From assembly GCA_964539395.1 (NCBI GenBank), contig CAZIIU010000026.1:1-43098 (forward strand): a stretch of DNA of 43,098 nucleotides, written 5' to 3'. Below the pieces are notes generated by a model that made no database searches, had not been told where the DNA came from, and saw nothing but the letters and a program-made list of their open reading frames with translations. Position 1 is the first letter of the stretch; each line of letters opens with the position of its first letter. Positions 9,304-16,793 of the stretch are shown here, piece by piece. This DNA comes from M55B112 sp964539395. Its GTDB lineage: Bacteria; Bacteroidota; Bacteroidia; Bacteroidales; GCA-2748055. Both the position numbers and the translations under genes were made by a program.

Positions 9304-9321
9304 CGCTAAGGTCTGTTTCCG

Positions 9322-10152
9322 GTGAAGGTCCATAGTATTATATCCAATACCATTTCTGAAGAAACCCTTCGAGGCGGACATCTTTCGGTTCGTTTTCTCC
9401 CAAATGGGTTTAAAGTGCTGCTGGAAGATACAAACTTCAAACCGGTAATTCTAAACAGGTTTTATCAGGAGACCGGCATCTCACAAAAGGGACAGATAGA
9501 TGCATGCGAAGACTGGTTGAAAAGGCATACCCTGATGGATGATTTCACCGGTGAGATAAGCATCATACCTGAATCGGCACCGGCCACTTTCGTCCCACTT
9601 GATCTGTTCAATAAAAATGAGGCATTTATCTACCTTGAACCAGTTGTAAATGTAAAGCCTCATGAATCCGTACAGCACACAATCATTAAAAACAGGCCCC
9701 TGGTGCTGGTTTATGCTGTCTCCGGAATAATAATCTCGCTGTTGGGCAGGTTTTCAGGAACAACCAGGATCACACCCTCTGCAGAGGTGATGCTGTCTAT
9801 GGCCGAACAAGTTGACGCATCTGATCATCAACGGGGTTTTATGTTGGTTGAAGTACAAACCGGATCACTAAACATACTGATAATCAAGGAGGACCGGCTT
9901 GTTTTGTGCAATCAACTCGCATTGAAGCAACCTGCTGACCTGGTCTATCATATCCTGAACACAATGCAGCAGCTTGGGTTCGAACGAAAGCAAAGACCGC
10001 TCTTCTTAGCGGGGATTATTGACAATAAGGAGATTACAACGATAAAAAAATATATCCGGAGTGTGACTCCGTTGCCTTATCATATTTTTGAAATTGATAA
10101 GTCATTAATCCCTGAACATATTCTGCTGGCAGAGGCGACGAAGTGCGGATAA
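9322..10152 (+). CDS. DUF3822 family protein, possible actin-like (PilM-like) fold
   Basis: Looks like a member of DUF3822, a Bacteroidota family without assigned function. The chosen start is GTG at 9322, 18 bases after the preceding stop. Residues 172-199 form a beta hairpin (GFMLVEVQTGSLNILIIKED then RLVLCNQL) that resembles the phosphate-binding and hairpin region of actin/PilM-type ATPases, and the 276-residue protein seems to have two similar halves (residues 15-110 and 125-260). No membrane segment is evident. Its stop overlaps the rsmD start by ten bases, so translation is probably coupled. The link with the membrane-anchored protein encoded upstream suggests a PilM/PilN-like pairing, but this is inference. 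Confidence 0.75.
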   Translation: MKVHSIISNTISEETLRGGHLSVRFLPNGFKVLLEDTNFKPVILNRFYQETGISQKGQIDACEDWLKRHTLMDDFTGEISIIPESAPATFVPLDLFNKNEAFIYLEPVVNVKPHESVQHTIIKNRPLVLVYAVSGIIISLLGRFSGTTRITPSAEVMLSMAEQVDASDHQRGFMLVEVQTGSLNILIIKEDRLVLCNQLALKQPADLVYHILNTMQQLGFERKQRPLFLAGIIDNKEITTIKKYIRSVTPLPYHIFEIDKSLIPEHILLAEATKCG

Positions 10153-10688
10153 TCAGTGGAAAATATAAAGGTAAGCAGATTAATCCACCTGCTAATATCA
10201 AGGCGCGGCCTACGACCGATTTCGCCAAAGAGGCACTTTTTAATATCCTTGAAAACAAATTTGACCTGGAGGAACTTGCTGTTCTCGACCTGTTTTCAGG
10301 TACGGGAAGTATATCGTATGAATTTGCCTCCAGGGGATCCAAAAGAGTTACCTCTGTGGAACAAAACACATTTCATTTCAGGTTTATCAGGATGATGGTA
10401 GACCAGATGGAAATGTTCCAGGTACAACCTGTCAGATCTGATGCATTCAAGGTCATTAAAAATCCCTGGGAATCGTACGACCTGATCTTTGCCGACCCTC
10501 CCTTTGATCTGCCCGGACTTGAAACCCTTCCGGAAGTGATACTTCGCAGCAAATTGCTTGCCAACGAAGGATGGCTTATCCTGGAACACCCCTCCAGGAT
10601 GAAATTCAATCACCTGCCCGAACTCTTCGATCATAGAAATTACGGAAGTGTAAATTTTTCTTTTTTTTCTGCGATCAGGAACAGTTAA
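10143..10688 (+). CDS. rsmD: 16S rRNA (guanine(966)-N2)-methyltransferase
   Basis: Methylates N2 of G966 in 16S rRNA using S-adenosylmethionine. The start is GTG at 10143, giving the standard RsmD N-terminus (MRIISGKYKG) and overlapping the DUF3822 gene by ten bases. The block RPTTDFAKEALFNIL at residues 22-36 is typical. The SAM-binding motif DLFSGTGSISYE is at 49-60 and the catalytic DPPF at 118-121. At 181 residues it has the usual length. It is the last gene of the small plus-strand group; no clear terminator is seen before the relic and tRNA downstream. Confidence 0.94.
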   Translation: MRIISGKYKGKQINPPANIKARPTTDFAKEALFNILENKFDLEELAVLDLFSGTGSISYEFASRGSKRVTSVEQNTFHFRFIRMMVDQMEMFQVQPVRSDAFKVIKNPWESYDLIFADPPFDLPGLETLPEVILRSKLLANEGWLILEHPSRMKFNHLPELFDHRNYGSVNFSFFSAIRNS

Positions 10689-10696
10689 AATTGTAA

Positions 10697-10852
10697 TGCA
10701 AATACGAACTGCAGGACTTAAAAGGAGAGGATGGTCTGTATGAATGTTTTGAGAACCTGAATTTTTCCGGCGAAGGAAGTGGATATGCCGGTGGGATCAT
10801 CTCCAGCGCTGCCGATGGAGTGAAGTTCGCACTGGCAATCTGCCTGGAATAA
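10697..10852 (+). pseudogene. possible relic of a serine hydrolase/beta-lactamase-family gene
   Basis: A 51-codon open stretch directly after an in-frame TAA at 10694-10696 has no usual start codon near its head, but its translation looks protein-like and ends with GGIISSAADGVKFALAI. The pattern G-x-I-x-S-S-A-x-D-x-x-K-F is common in the C-terminal part of class C-type serine hydrolases (PF00144). The base composition is closer to that of coding DNA than to the AT-rich flanks. I read it as a decayed gene end, not an expressed protein. The similarity is short and judged by eye, so it could be chance. Confidence 0.35.
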
Positions 10853-10879
10853 CAGTAACATGCTTTTTTATCTTTTTTC

Positions 10880-10910
10880 TTTGAGGAAATAAAAAAATGA
10901 TCTATTTTTG
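10880..10910 (+). promoter_or_regulatory. promoter of tRNA-Asp
   Basis: TTTG at 10880-10883, a 19-base spacer, and TATTTTTG at 10903-10910 match both elements of the Bacteroidota housekeeping consensus (TTTG-N19/21-TAnnTTTG) exactly. Transcription would start near 10917, about 53 bases before the mature tRNA. It is the best match in the window. Confidence 0.75.
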
Positions 10911-10969
10911 CGACGCATTAGACGTGATGCAAGTATGTTTTGAGGATTGAATACAATTAAGAATCAAAC

Positions 10970-11043
10970 GGTCTGGTAGTTCAGTTGGTTAGAATGCCGG
11001 CCTGTCACGCCGGAGGTCGCGAGTTCGAGTCTCGTCCAGACCG
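10970..11043 (+). tRNA. tRNA-Asp (anticodon GTC)
   Basis: A complete 74-base cloverleaf. The acceptor stem GGTCTGG/CCAGACC is fully paired, and the anticodon stem CCGGC/GCCGG encloses the loop CTGTCAC with anticodon GTC. The T arm contains GTTCGAGTC and the discriminator base is G. The CCA end is not encoded. It stands alone with its own promoter upstream and a hairpin terminator downstream. Confidence 0.97.
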
Positions 11044-11052
11044 CTCACAATA

Positions 11053-11082
11053 AAGCCCCTGCAAATAGTATTGCAGGGGCTT
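11053..11082. terminator. hairpin terminator after tRNA-Asp, probably bidirectional
   Basis: AAGCCCCTGCAA at 11053-11064 pairs perfectly with TTGCAGGGGCTT at 11071-11082 around a six-base loop, followed by TTAATTATT on the plus strand. On the minus strand the same stem is followed by TATTG after its own T-tail, so it can also end transcription of the convergent DUF2892 gene. Confidence 0.85.
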
Positions 11083-11107
11083 AATTATTCAGGGATAATC
11101 CTATGAA

Positions 11108-11326
11108 TCAATCACTACCAGACTCCTTCGATCTGCCTGTATTAATGCCGAAAGGCCGGTAGAGCGGACAAATACTCACTAAACTGGTAGCAAGTAGAAT
11201 TCCAGCCAATACCAATAAAATGATCCCGGTCGTGCCCGAAATAGTATTGCTGAAGTACAGCAAAACAATTACCAGGGCAAAAATGATCCGTATGATCCGG
11301 TCAATGCCCCCCATGTTCTTTTTCAT
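11108..11326 (-). CDS. DUF2892 (YgaP-like) small membrane protein
   Basis: A 72-residue inner-membrane protein with the DUF2892 pattern: an N-terminal MKKNMGGIDRIIRI segment, two membrane helices (about residues 12-27 and 33-50) and SICPLYRPFGINT at the end, including the conserved Cys-Pro-Leu-Tyr. The same domain forms the C-terminal membrane part of the rhodanese YgaP; alone it has no known function. It converges on tRNA-Asp and shares the hairpin at 11053-11082 as terminator. Its upstream region up to 11469 shows no clear promoter box. Confidence 0.9.
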   Translation of the reverse strand: MKKNMGGIDRIIRIIFALVIVLLYFSNTISGTTGIILLVLAGILLATSLVSICPLYRPFGINTGRSKESGSD

Positions 11327-11469
11327 TGCATTTTGTTTTAATTATAAAGCTTTTACAGTTATTATTATATGTAACAAGGTGACTTGATAAAAGGTTTTAT
11401 ACCGGCTATGCTGCACTTCTGCATTTATAAGAATACCTTATTTAACTACCTGGTATACAAAACCTCTTA

Positions 11470-12792
11470 TCAGGAAGCTGTTATTCCCGGATTATCAGCA
11501 CGAAACGACAGGACTAGAAGGATCACTGAAAGGGCCAAACATAAAACGGCAACCATATCATAGTTGTCGCCATATTTCAGAGACAGGCTGAAAAGATAAG
11601 GTCCCATTGCTGAACCGAAAACGGTCAGACTAAGCGAAAAACCGGAGATGGCCCCAAGATGTTTCAGTCCGAAAAATCGGGGCCAGGTAACTCCAATCAG
11701 TACGGCATACATTCCCCAGAGAATGCCGTTTCCTGCAATCATAATATAGTATGCAGCCGACTCAACGGCCAGCAGATACATTCCCAGCGAAGATACCAGC
11801 ATTCCTGTAAGAAACAACATCAACAGGTATTTCAGCTTTACAAAATCACTGAGATAGCTGAACACAAACTGAACCATCACAGCAACAATTGAGGTGGGGA
11901 CAAAGATACCCAAAGCCTTTTCAGCTGTCATACCATTAATCTCAAAGATAGACACCACATGAAACGTAAGTCCTGTTATGTAAAGCGCGGAGAGAGCAAG
12001 TGCCAGGGTAAAGGCCCAGAATGAAATTGTCAGTCTGGCCTCTTTTAGGGTAAAGTCTTTGTCGGGTAAGCTTGGCGGTCGTTTCCTGCCTTTCCGTATT
12101 TTCATCCTTCCATCGGGCCTCAAGCCGCAGTTCTCCGGGTTATCACGAAAAACAATCAGCACAAATATCGTAAAAAGGATCCCAACCATAAATGCCATCA
12201 AAACCCAGGCCCCCCTCCATTCATAGCGATTGATAATCTGACTCAGAACCTGGGGAGCGAGGGAGAAACCCAATGCCGTGAATATGCCTAACACAGCATT
12301 GGCCATCCCCCTGCGTTGGTCGAACCATTTCATCACCATGTTCCTGGAGGTCATCGTAAGCATACCCTGACCAAAGAAACGGATACCCCAAAACCCAAAG
12401 GAAAGCAAAAAAAAGGTAGCCGTTGCAGGTGTGATCCACTCGGAACGCTGCATGAAATTCGCGATCTTTCCTACCCGTGTCAGATACAACAGCATCGTGC
12501 CAAGCATCACCCCTGCAATAAAAGCCATGAACCTTGCACCAAACCTGTCATACAATTTTCCGGCCCTGGTAATCATCAGTCCCGAGAACAACGTGCCCAC
12601 CAGGTATGCCAAACTGAGATTGTCGCGGGTTACCTGCAAATCATGAAGCAGATCCTCTGTAAAGGCTGAGACCCCAACGGTTTGACCCGGTACACTCATC
12701 AGCATACCGATCGTTCCGGCCCCAAGTATCACCCAACCATAAAAGAAGGGAAGTCCAGAAGGCGCAAATGGTTTATTACACTGCTGTTTCAC
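11470..12792 (-). CDS. MFS transporter, oxalate/formate antiporter (OFA)-like
   Basis: Major facilitator superfamily inner-membrane carrier, 440 residues with about twelve predicted membrane helices. The loop between helices 2 and 3 carries the MFS motif A variant GKLYDRFGAR (about residues 78-87). The opening FFYGWVILGAG and the arrangement resemble the OFA family, whose known members move oxalate, formate or other monocarboxylates. A basic central loop (MKIRKGRKRPPSLPDK) separates the two six-helix halves. There is no enzyme gene nearby that would hint at the substrate. It is transcribed on its own or together with the small protein encoded just upstream at 12855-13298. Confidence 0.88.
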   Translation of the reverse strand: MKQQCNKPFAPSGLPFFYGWVILGAGTIGMLMSVPGQTVGVSAFTEDLLHDLQVTRDNLSLAYLVGTLFSGLMITRAGKLYDRFGARFMAFIAGVMLGTMLLYLTRVGKIANFMQRSEWITPATATFFLLSFGFWGIRFFGQGMLTMTSRNMVMKWFDQRRGMANAVLGIFTALGFSLAPQVLSQIINRYEWRGAWVLMAFMVGILFTIFVLIVFRDNPENCGLRPDGRMKIRKGRKRPPSLPDKDFTLKEARLTISFWAFTLALALSALYITGLTFHVVSIFEINGMTAEKALGIFVPTSIVAVMVQFVFSYLSDFVKLKYLLMLFLTGMLVSSLGMYLLAVESAAYYIMIAGNGILWGMYAVLIGVTWPRFFGLKHLGAISGFSLSLTVFGSAMGPYLFSLSLKYGDNYDMVAVLCLALSVILLVLSFRADNPGITAS

Positions 12793-12854
12793 TAATATTC
12801 AAGATCAATTAATGTCTGCTTTGTTTATATCTTTCGGAGACCTGGTTTAAAAGA

Positions 12855-13298
12855 TCATTCCCTCCTGCCATAAATGGTACCGCGCTGCATCTGAACAAGA
12901 GTGGTATAGATTGCGATCCAAAGAAAAAAGACAACGATCAGGGCAATGGAGCGCTGGTCGATATATAATCCCGCCAGGTTGGCAATAATCACCTGATCCT
13001 CCCGGTCCGGGTGAATGATCAGTGGTAACGTCTTTCCAATTTCATATTTCAGGTTTTCCGGACCTTCTATGATATATGCTCTCTCTTTGTAATGATAACT
13101 GATAACCGATCTGTACTCCACGCTGCGCAAGATTGACCTTTCTCCCGACACCTTCTTCTTTATCTCCACTACAACACCCTCCACACGTACACCCCTGAGC
13201 AGAATGTTCCACTCCTTCAATACCGGAAGAATCAGGATCAGGAAGGCAACCAGAATGAAATGTTTTATATTCAACCTTCTCAGTTTCATGTCAGTCAT
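12855..13298 (-). CDS. DUF3592-like two-helix membrane protein
   Basis: A 147-residue protein with a membrane helix near residues 12-27, a central extracytoplasmic or cytoplasmic beta-rich domain (about 30-110), and a second helix near 117-135. The central part (VRVEGVVVEIKK, then YRSVISYHYKERAYIIEGPE, then GKTLPLIIHPDREDQ) follows the pattern of DUF3592 proteins, which have an SH3-like domain between two helices. Function is unknown. An internal ATG at 13289 is an alternative start. It lies 62 bases upstream of the MFS gene on the same strand, so the two may be co-transcribed, but nothing in the sequence links them functionally. Confidence 0.75.
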   Translation of the reverse strand: MTDMKLRRLNIKHFILVAFLILILPVLKEWNILLRGVRVEGVVVEIKKKVSGERSILRSVEYRSVISYHYKERAYIIEGPENLKYEIGKTLPLIIHPDREDQVIIANLAGLYIDQRSIALIVVFFLWIAIYTTLVQMQRGTIYGRRE

Positions 13299-13474
13299 TT
13301 GATAAGCGGAATTATAAATCCGGTACCCGGCTTTCCCGCCAAACAGGCTACTTCTCCATTTCCCCCTGATAACCTCACCGCTTTGAACCCTCCGGCTAAG
13401 GGGATAACCGATTATTACAGGTTTTCAGACCCCGGAAAAACTTCCGTAAAAATAGTACCTGCTATTGATAAGGT

Positions 13475-13487
13475 CCCGACTTTCGGG
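13475..13487 (-). terminator. weak hairpin downstream of pgl
   Basis: CCCGA at 13475-13479 pairs with TCGGG at 13483-13487 over a three-base loop, about 75 bases behind the pgl stop on the minus strand. There is no proper T-run, so termination is doubtful. The rest of the gap 13299-13562 shows no gene and no clear promoter. Confidence 0.25.
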
Positions 13488-13562
13488 TATTAATTTGTAT
13501 GTAAAAGTAGTGTATTTTTTGCAGCACAAAAATTTAGTGATCCATGCTATTACCTGGAGTTT

Positions 13563-14291
13563 CTATTTCAACAGGGATGCAGCTTCCCTATCGAGGTACC
13601 ATTCCAATTCTCCCCTGTATGGTACAACCAGGGAAGCGGGATAGTCGAGATAGTTTTCTGTCCGGGTAATCACTTTTTTTACTACTTCAGCTTTCTTTTC
13701 ACCGGTAACATGGAAAATCACCCTTGCAGCTGCATTAATGAGGTGTCCTGTGAAGGTAATCCGTTTCTGACCCGTTTCTGGGTGGGTCCCAACGGTACAC
13801 ATACTATCTGCATCCCACAAATCAGCCTGGTGTGGGAAGATTGACGCAGTATGACCGTCGTACCCCAACCCCAGTAATAACAGGTCAAATACAGGAAAAC
13901 TCATTTCAGGCGATACCTGGTCAACAATCAGATCGCCATAACGTTTCGCCTCACCCGCCGGGTCATCCTCTCCCCTGATTCTGAACCATGAGGATTCCTC
14001 TATATTTAGCGGCTTTAGAAATGCCTGGTAAGCAGTTCCGAAATTGCTTTCAGGATGATCCGGTGGTATACACCTTTCATCGACCCAGTAGAAACGGACC
14101 TTCCTCCAGTCGATGGCAGGACGGAGAGCTATCATGGACCTAAAGAAAAGGATCGGCGTATTTCCACCCGACAAGGCAATATCAACCTGCTTTGCTGATT
14201 CAGAGAGCCTTCTTACATATTCGGAGAAATCTCTGGCAAGTTTATCTGAAAGTCCATTCTTGTCGGAAAAAATATTTAATGTAGGTACCAT
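13563..14291 (-). CDS. pgl: 6-phosphogluconolactonase
   Basis: Hydrolyses 6-phospho-glucono-1,5-lactone to 6-phosphogluconate in the oxidative pentose phosphate pathway. The 242-residue protein has the DevB/NagB-fold blocks in order: DIALSGGNTPILFFRSM, FYWVDERCIPPDHPESNFG and LLLGLGYDGHTASIFP. In many Bacteroidota pgl sits next to zwf and gnd; neither is in this window. It is a single gene with about 400 bases of upstream non-coding DNA. A -7-like box on the minus strand at 14376-14383 may be part of its promoter. Confidence 0.94.
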   Translation of the reverse strand: MVPTLNIFSDKNGLSDKLARDFSEYVRRLSESAKQVDIALSGGNTPILFFRSMIALRPAIDWRKVRFYWVDERCIPPDHPESNFGTAYQAFLKPLNIEESSWFRIRGEDDPAGEAKRYGDLIVDQVSPEMSFPVFDLLLLGLGYDGHTASIFPHQADLWDADSMCTVGTHPETGQKRITFTGHLINAAARVIFHVTGEKKAEVVKKVITRTENYLDYPASLVVPYRGELEWYLDREAASLLK

Positions 14292-14375
14292 TGCTGCCGC
14301 TCAAAAAAAGCATGTTTAAAACCAGGTGGCTGTGATTCTGCCCAATAAATCAAGTAATTGAATATCAAAAATTGT

Positions 14376-14383
14376 CAAAGTTA
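14376..14383 (-). promoter_or_regulatory. candidate -7 box for pgl
   Basis: CAAAGTTA on the plus strand reads TAACTTTG on the minus strand, matching TAnnTTTG, about 85 bases upstream of the pgl start. No -33 TTTG is found at 19-21 bases, so support is weak. Confidence 0.3.
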
Positions 14384-14629
14384 ATTTTTCTGATTTTGTT
14401 TGCCTGAAGTTATAACAAAGCGGAGGAAGAAACAAACCGGTGTCAGTTGAAAACCTGTTTAATTCCCTGCAAGGAACCGGAATAAGTCGCAACCTTCCGA
14501 AATCAGATTGTATTGGTTGACCATATATAATAGAGGAGATCAGGTAACCGGACTCTTCCTTAAAAATATTTTTTCTTCAATAAAAATACCACTCATGTGT
14601 TATTTAAAGCAATTCTTTGCCGGAAACTA

Positions 14630-14659
14630 TTGAAGGTTATTGAATTGTTACTATTTTTG
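14630..14659 (+). promoter_or_regulatory. promoter of the sodium/solute symporter operon
   Basis: TTG at 14630-14632, a 19-base spacer and TATTTTTG at 14652-14659 fit the Bacteroidota promoter consensus. The expected transcription start is near 14666, leaving a leader of about 30 bases before the ATG at 14696. Confidence 0.55.
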
Positions 14660-14695
14660 ATGCTTCTTTAATTATATAACTAAAACTTATATTGA

Positions 14696-16384
14696 ATGGA
14701 AGCTTTCAATTTAACATGGATCGATTATTCCATAATGATCATTTATTTTGGTTTTGTCCTTGGTATTGGTTGGGCACTAAAGAAATACATGAAAGATGCC
14801 ACGGCGTTCCTTGAAGCTGGAAGGTCACTGCCGGGATGGGTAACCGGACTGGCATTTATTTCTGCGAACCTGGGAGCACTTGAGGTAATCGGGATGGCAG
14901 CATCGGGAGCAAAATATGGTATGGCCACTGTACACTTTTACTGGATCGGGGCCGTTCCTGCCATGATTTTCCTGGCTATTTTTATGATGCCATTCTATTA
15001 TGGTTCAAAGGCTCGCTCTGTCCCCGAGTATCTCAAACTGAGGTTTGACGAAAAAACAAGGGGGTTTAACGCCTTTTCATTTGCTATCATGACCATTTTC
15101 GCATCAGGAATCTCCATGTATGCCCTCGCACTGCTGATGGAAACGTTACTTGGATGGAATTTCCACATGAGCCTGTTTATCTCAGCCTTTATTGTATTGG
15201 TGTACACCTATCTTGGAGGCCTCAGTTCTGCCATTTACAATGAAGTTTTGCAGTTCTTCCTGATTGTTATCGGGTTTCTTCCGCTTGTGATTATTGGAAT
15301 GATCAAAGTTGGTGGCTGGGACGGACTTGCTGAAAAACTGGCATTGAATCCGATGACAGCAGGATTTGATCATTCCTGGCAGAGCATCTCTCCCGAACAT
15401 CCTATGGGCAGCTGGATGGGTATCCTGTTTGGACTCGGATTCGTGCTCTCATTCGGTTACTGGTGCACAAACTTTCTTGTTGTGCAAAGGGCGATGGCAG
15501 CGGGGTCAATGAGCGACGCAAGAAAAACCCCATTAATCGGGGCATTCCCTAAAATGTTCATACCGTTTTTGGTGATTATCCCGGGAATGATCGCAATGGC
15601 ACTTCTGAATTCAGGCGATGAGTTATTTGAACTACCAACAAAAGGTTCAGGCTACGATTACGACCTTGTGATCCCTATGATGCTCAAACGATTTCTGCCT
15701 ACCGGTGTACTCGGGCTTGGACTTACTGCTCTGATGGCCTCGTTCATGAGTGGAATGGCAGGTAATGTAACTGCTTTCAATACAGTATTCACCTATGATA
15801 TTTATCAAAGCTACCTTGTCCCTGGTAAAAGTGACAACCACTATCTCCGTGTTGGACAGCTCACCACCATATTCGGTGTTCTGGTAAGTATCCTTACTGC
15901 TTACGTTGCAGCCTTGTTCAATAACCTGATGGATTTTCTGCAGTTGGTATTTGCCTTTATCAACGCCCCCTTATTCGCTGCATTCCTGATGGGAATGTTT
16001 ACGCGCCGGACCACAGGTCACGGAGCTTTCTGGGGACTTCTCAGTGGTACAGTCTCTGCCGGACTGGTGCATGGATTCACTCAACCGGTAGGAGCGGAAA
16101 CACTGGTAAAGGGAGGTTGGACCGGAACTGTTTTACAAACATTCCCCAGTGAGATGGCCCAGAACTTCTGGATAGCGATCATCGCTTTCTCTGTTGCCCT
16201 GGTTGCTACGATCGTTATCTCTTTGTTAACGAAACGTACAAAATCTGACGAAGAACTGAAAGGACTTGTATATCAGCTTACTCCTAAAACAATAGACGAC
16301 AGCAAACACTGGTATTCGCGGCCCGGTACACTGGCATGGATTGTTGGTGTTGTCGCTGTGATACTTAGTATAATATTCTGGTAA
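14696..16384 (+). CDS. sodium:solute symporter (SSS/SLC5 family)
   Basis: Inner-membrane Na+-coupled importer of the SSS family, 562 residues with about 13-14 predicted membrane helices. The N-terminal part reads LTWIDYSIMIIYFGFVLGIGWALKKYMKDATAFLEAGRSL in pieces, the usual first helix plus FLAGR-like motif (here FLEAGRSLPGW, residues 38-48). Helix 5 carries YLGGLSSAIYNEVLQ, the family's sodium-site region, and ALMASFMSGMAGNVTAFNTVFTYDIYQ has the pattern of helix 8 and the following segment with the second sodium-binding serines. The substrate cannot be read from sequence; relatives in Bacteroidota move sugars, sialic acid or organic acids. A small two-helix protein gene follows 18 bases downstream and is probably its partner. 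Confidence 0.93.
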   Translation: MEAFNLTWIDYSIMIIYFGFVLGIGWALKKYMKDATAFLEAGRSLPGWVTGLAFISANLGALEVIGMAASGAKYGMATVHFYWIGAVPAMIFLAIFMMPFYYGSKARSVPEYLKLRFDEKTRGFNAFSFAIMTIFASGISMYALALLMETLLGWNFHMSLFISAFIVLVYTYLGGLSSAIYNEVLQFFLIVIGFLPLVIIGMIKVGGWDGLAEKLALNPMTAGFDHSWQSISPEHPMGSWMGILFGLGFVLSFGYWCTNFLVVQRAMAAGSMSDARKTPLIGAFPKMFIPFLVIIPGMIAMALLNSGDELFELPTKGSGYDYDLVIPMMLKRFLPTGVLGLGLTALMASFMSGMAGNVTAFNTVFTYDIYQSYLVPGKSDNHYLRVGQLTTIFGVLVSILTAYVAALFNNLMDFLQLVFAFINAPLFAAFLMGMFTRRTTGHGAFWGLLSGTVSAGLVHGFTQPVGAETLVKGGWTGTVLQTFPSEMAQNFWIAIIAFSVALVATIVISLLTKRTKSDEELKGLVYQLTPKTIDDSKHWYSRPGTLAWIVGVVAVILSIIFW

Positions 16385-16402
16385 TCTTTAAAACAAATAA
16401 TT

Positions 16403-16672
16403 ATGGGTTTAGATATAAAAATACCGATCGGCTTAATGTTTGTAATATTTGGGGCCATTCTCACTGTACTTGGATTAGCTACAATCGGAAACGATATGTA
16501 TGAATTATCGGTTGGAAGCAATATCAACCTCTATTCAGGAATTGGAATGCTGATATTTGGAGCATTCATGCTGATTATTTCTGACCTAAAGTTCAAGAAG
16601 AAACTTACGGATTCACTGGGTGTTGATGAAGAAGAACTGAAGGATGAGATTCGTGAGGAACTGAATAATTAA
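16403..16672 (+). CDS. two-helix small membrane protein, putative symporter accessory protein
   Basis: An 89-residue protein with two membrane helices (about residues 9-27 and 43-60) joined by a short polar loop containing NDMYELSVGSNINLYSG, and an acidic cytoplasmic tail (VDEEELKDEIREELNN). It starts 18 bases after the symporter gene and shares its promoter and the terminator behind it. Small partner proteins are known next to other SSS transporters (for example the DUF4212 and DUF3311 families), and similar short proteins accompany SSS genes in other bacteria. A role in folding, stability or activity of the symporter is inferred from position only. Confidence 0.75.
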   Translation: MGLDIKIPIGLMFVIFGAILTVLGLATIGNDMYELSVGSNINLYSGIGMLIFGAFMLIISDLKFKKKLTDSLGVDEEELKDEIREELNN

Positions 16673-16742
16673 TCAGACACTGAGTTAGCTGGCGGTTAAT
16701 ACAAGTAACTGAAGCAATCTCAAATATACGCGATAAAAACAA

Positions 16743-16765
16743 AGGGGATTCATTCAGAATCCCCT
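16743..16765. terminator. bidirectional hairpin terminator between convergent genes
   Basis: AGGGGATTC at 16743-16751 pairs with GAATCCCCT at 16757-16765 around a five-base loop. It is followed by CTTGTTTATCTTTT on the plus strand and by TTGTTTTTATCG on the minus strand, so it can end both the symporter operon and the S74-domain gene. Confidence 0.85.
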
Positions 16766-16793
16766 CTTGTTTATCTTTTAAGCAATAATCTTG

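Larger units (their letters stand above)
14292..14695. other. intergenic region between divergent pgl and symporter genes
   Basis: About 400 bases with no coding signal on either strand. It contains candidate promoter elements for both flanking genes, listed separately. A weak imperfect hairpin (GAGGAG at 14533-14538 against CTCTTC at 14552-14557) is followed by an AT-rich stretch with TTTTTTC. I see no riboswitch, small RNA or repeat that I can name. Confidence 0.6.

Noticed and set aside
13260..13493. Plus-strand open frame of 77 codons in the gap before pgl
   Set aside because: It starts inside the minus-strand DUF3592-like gene, has no promoter box, and its translation shows no domain or helix pattern; chance is the simpler reading.
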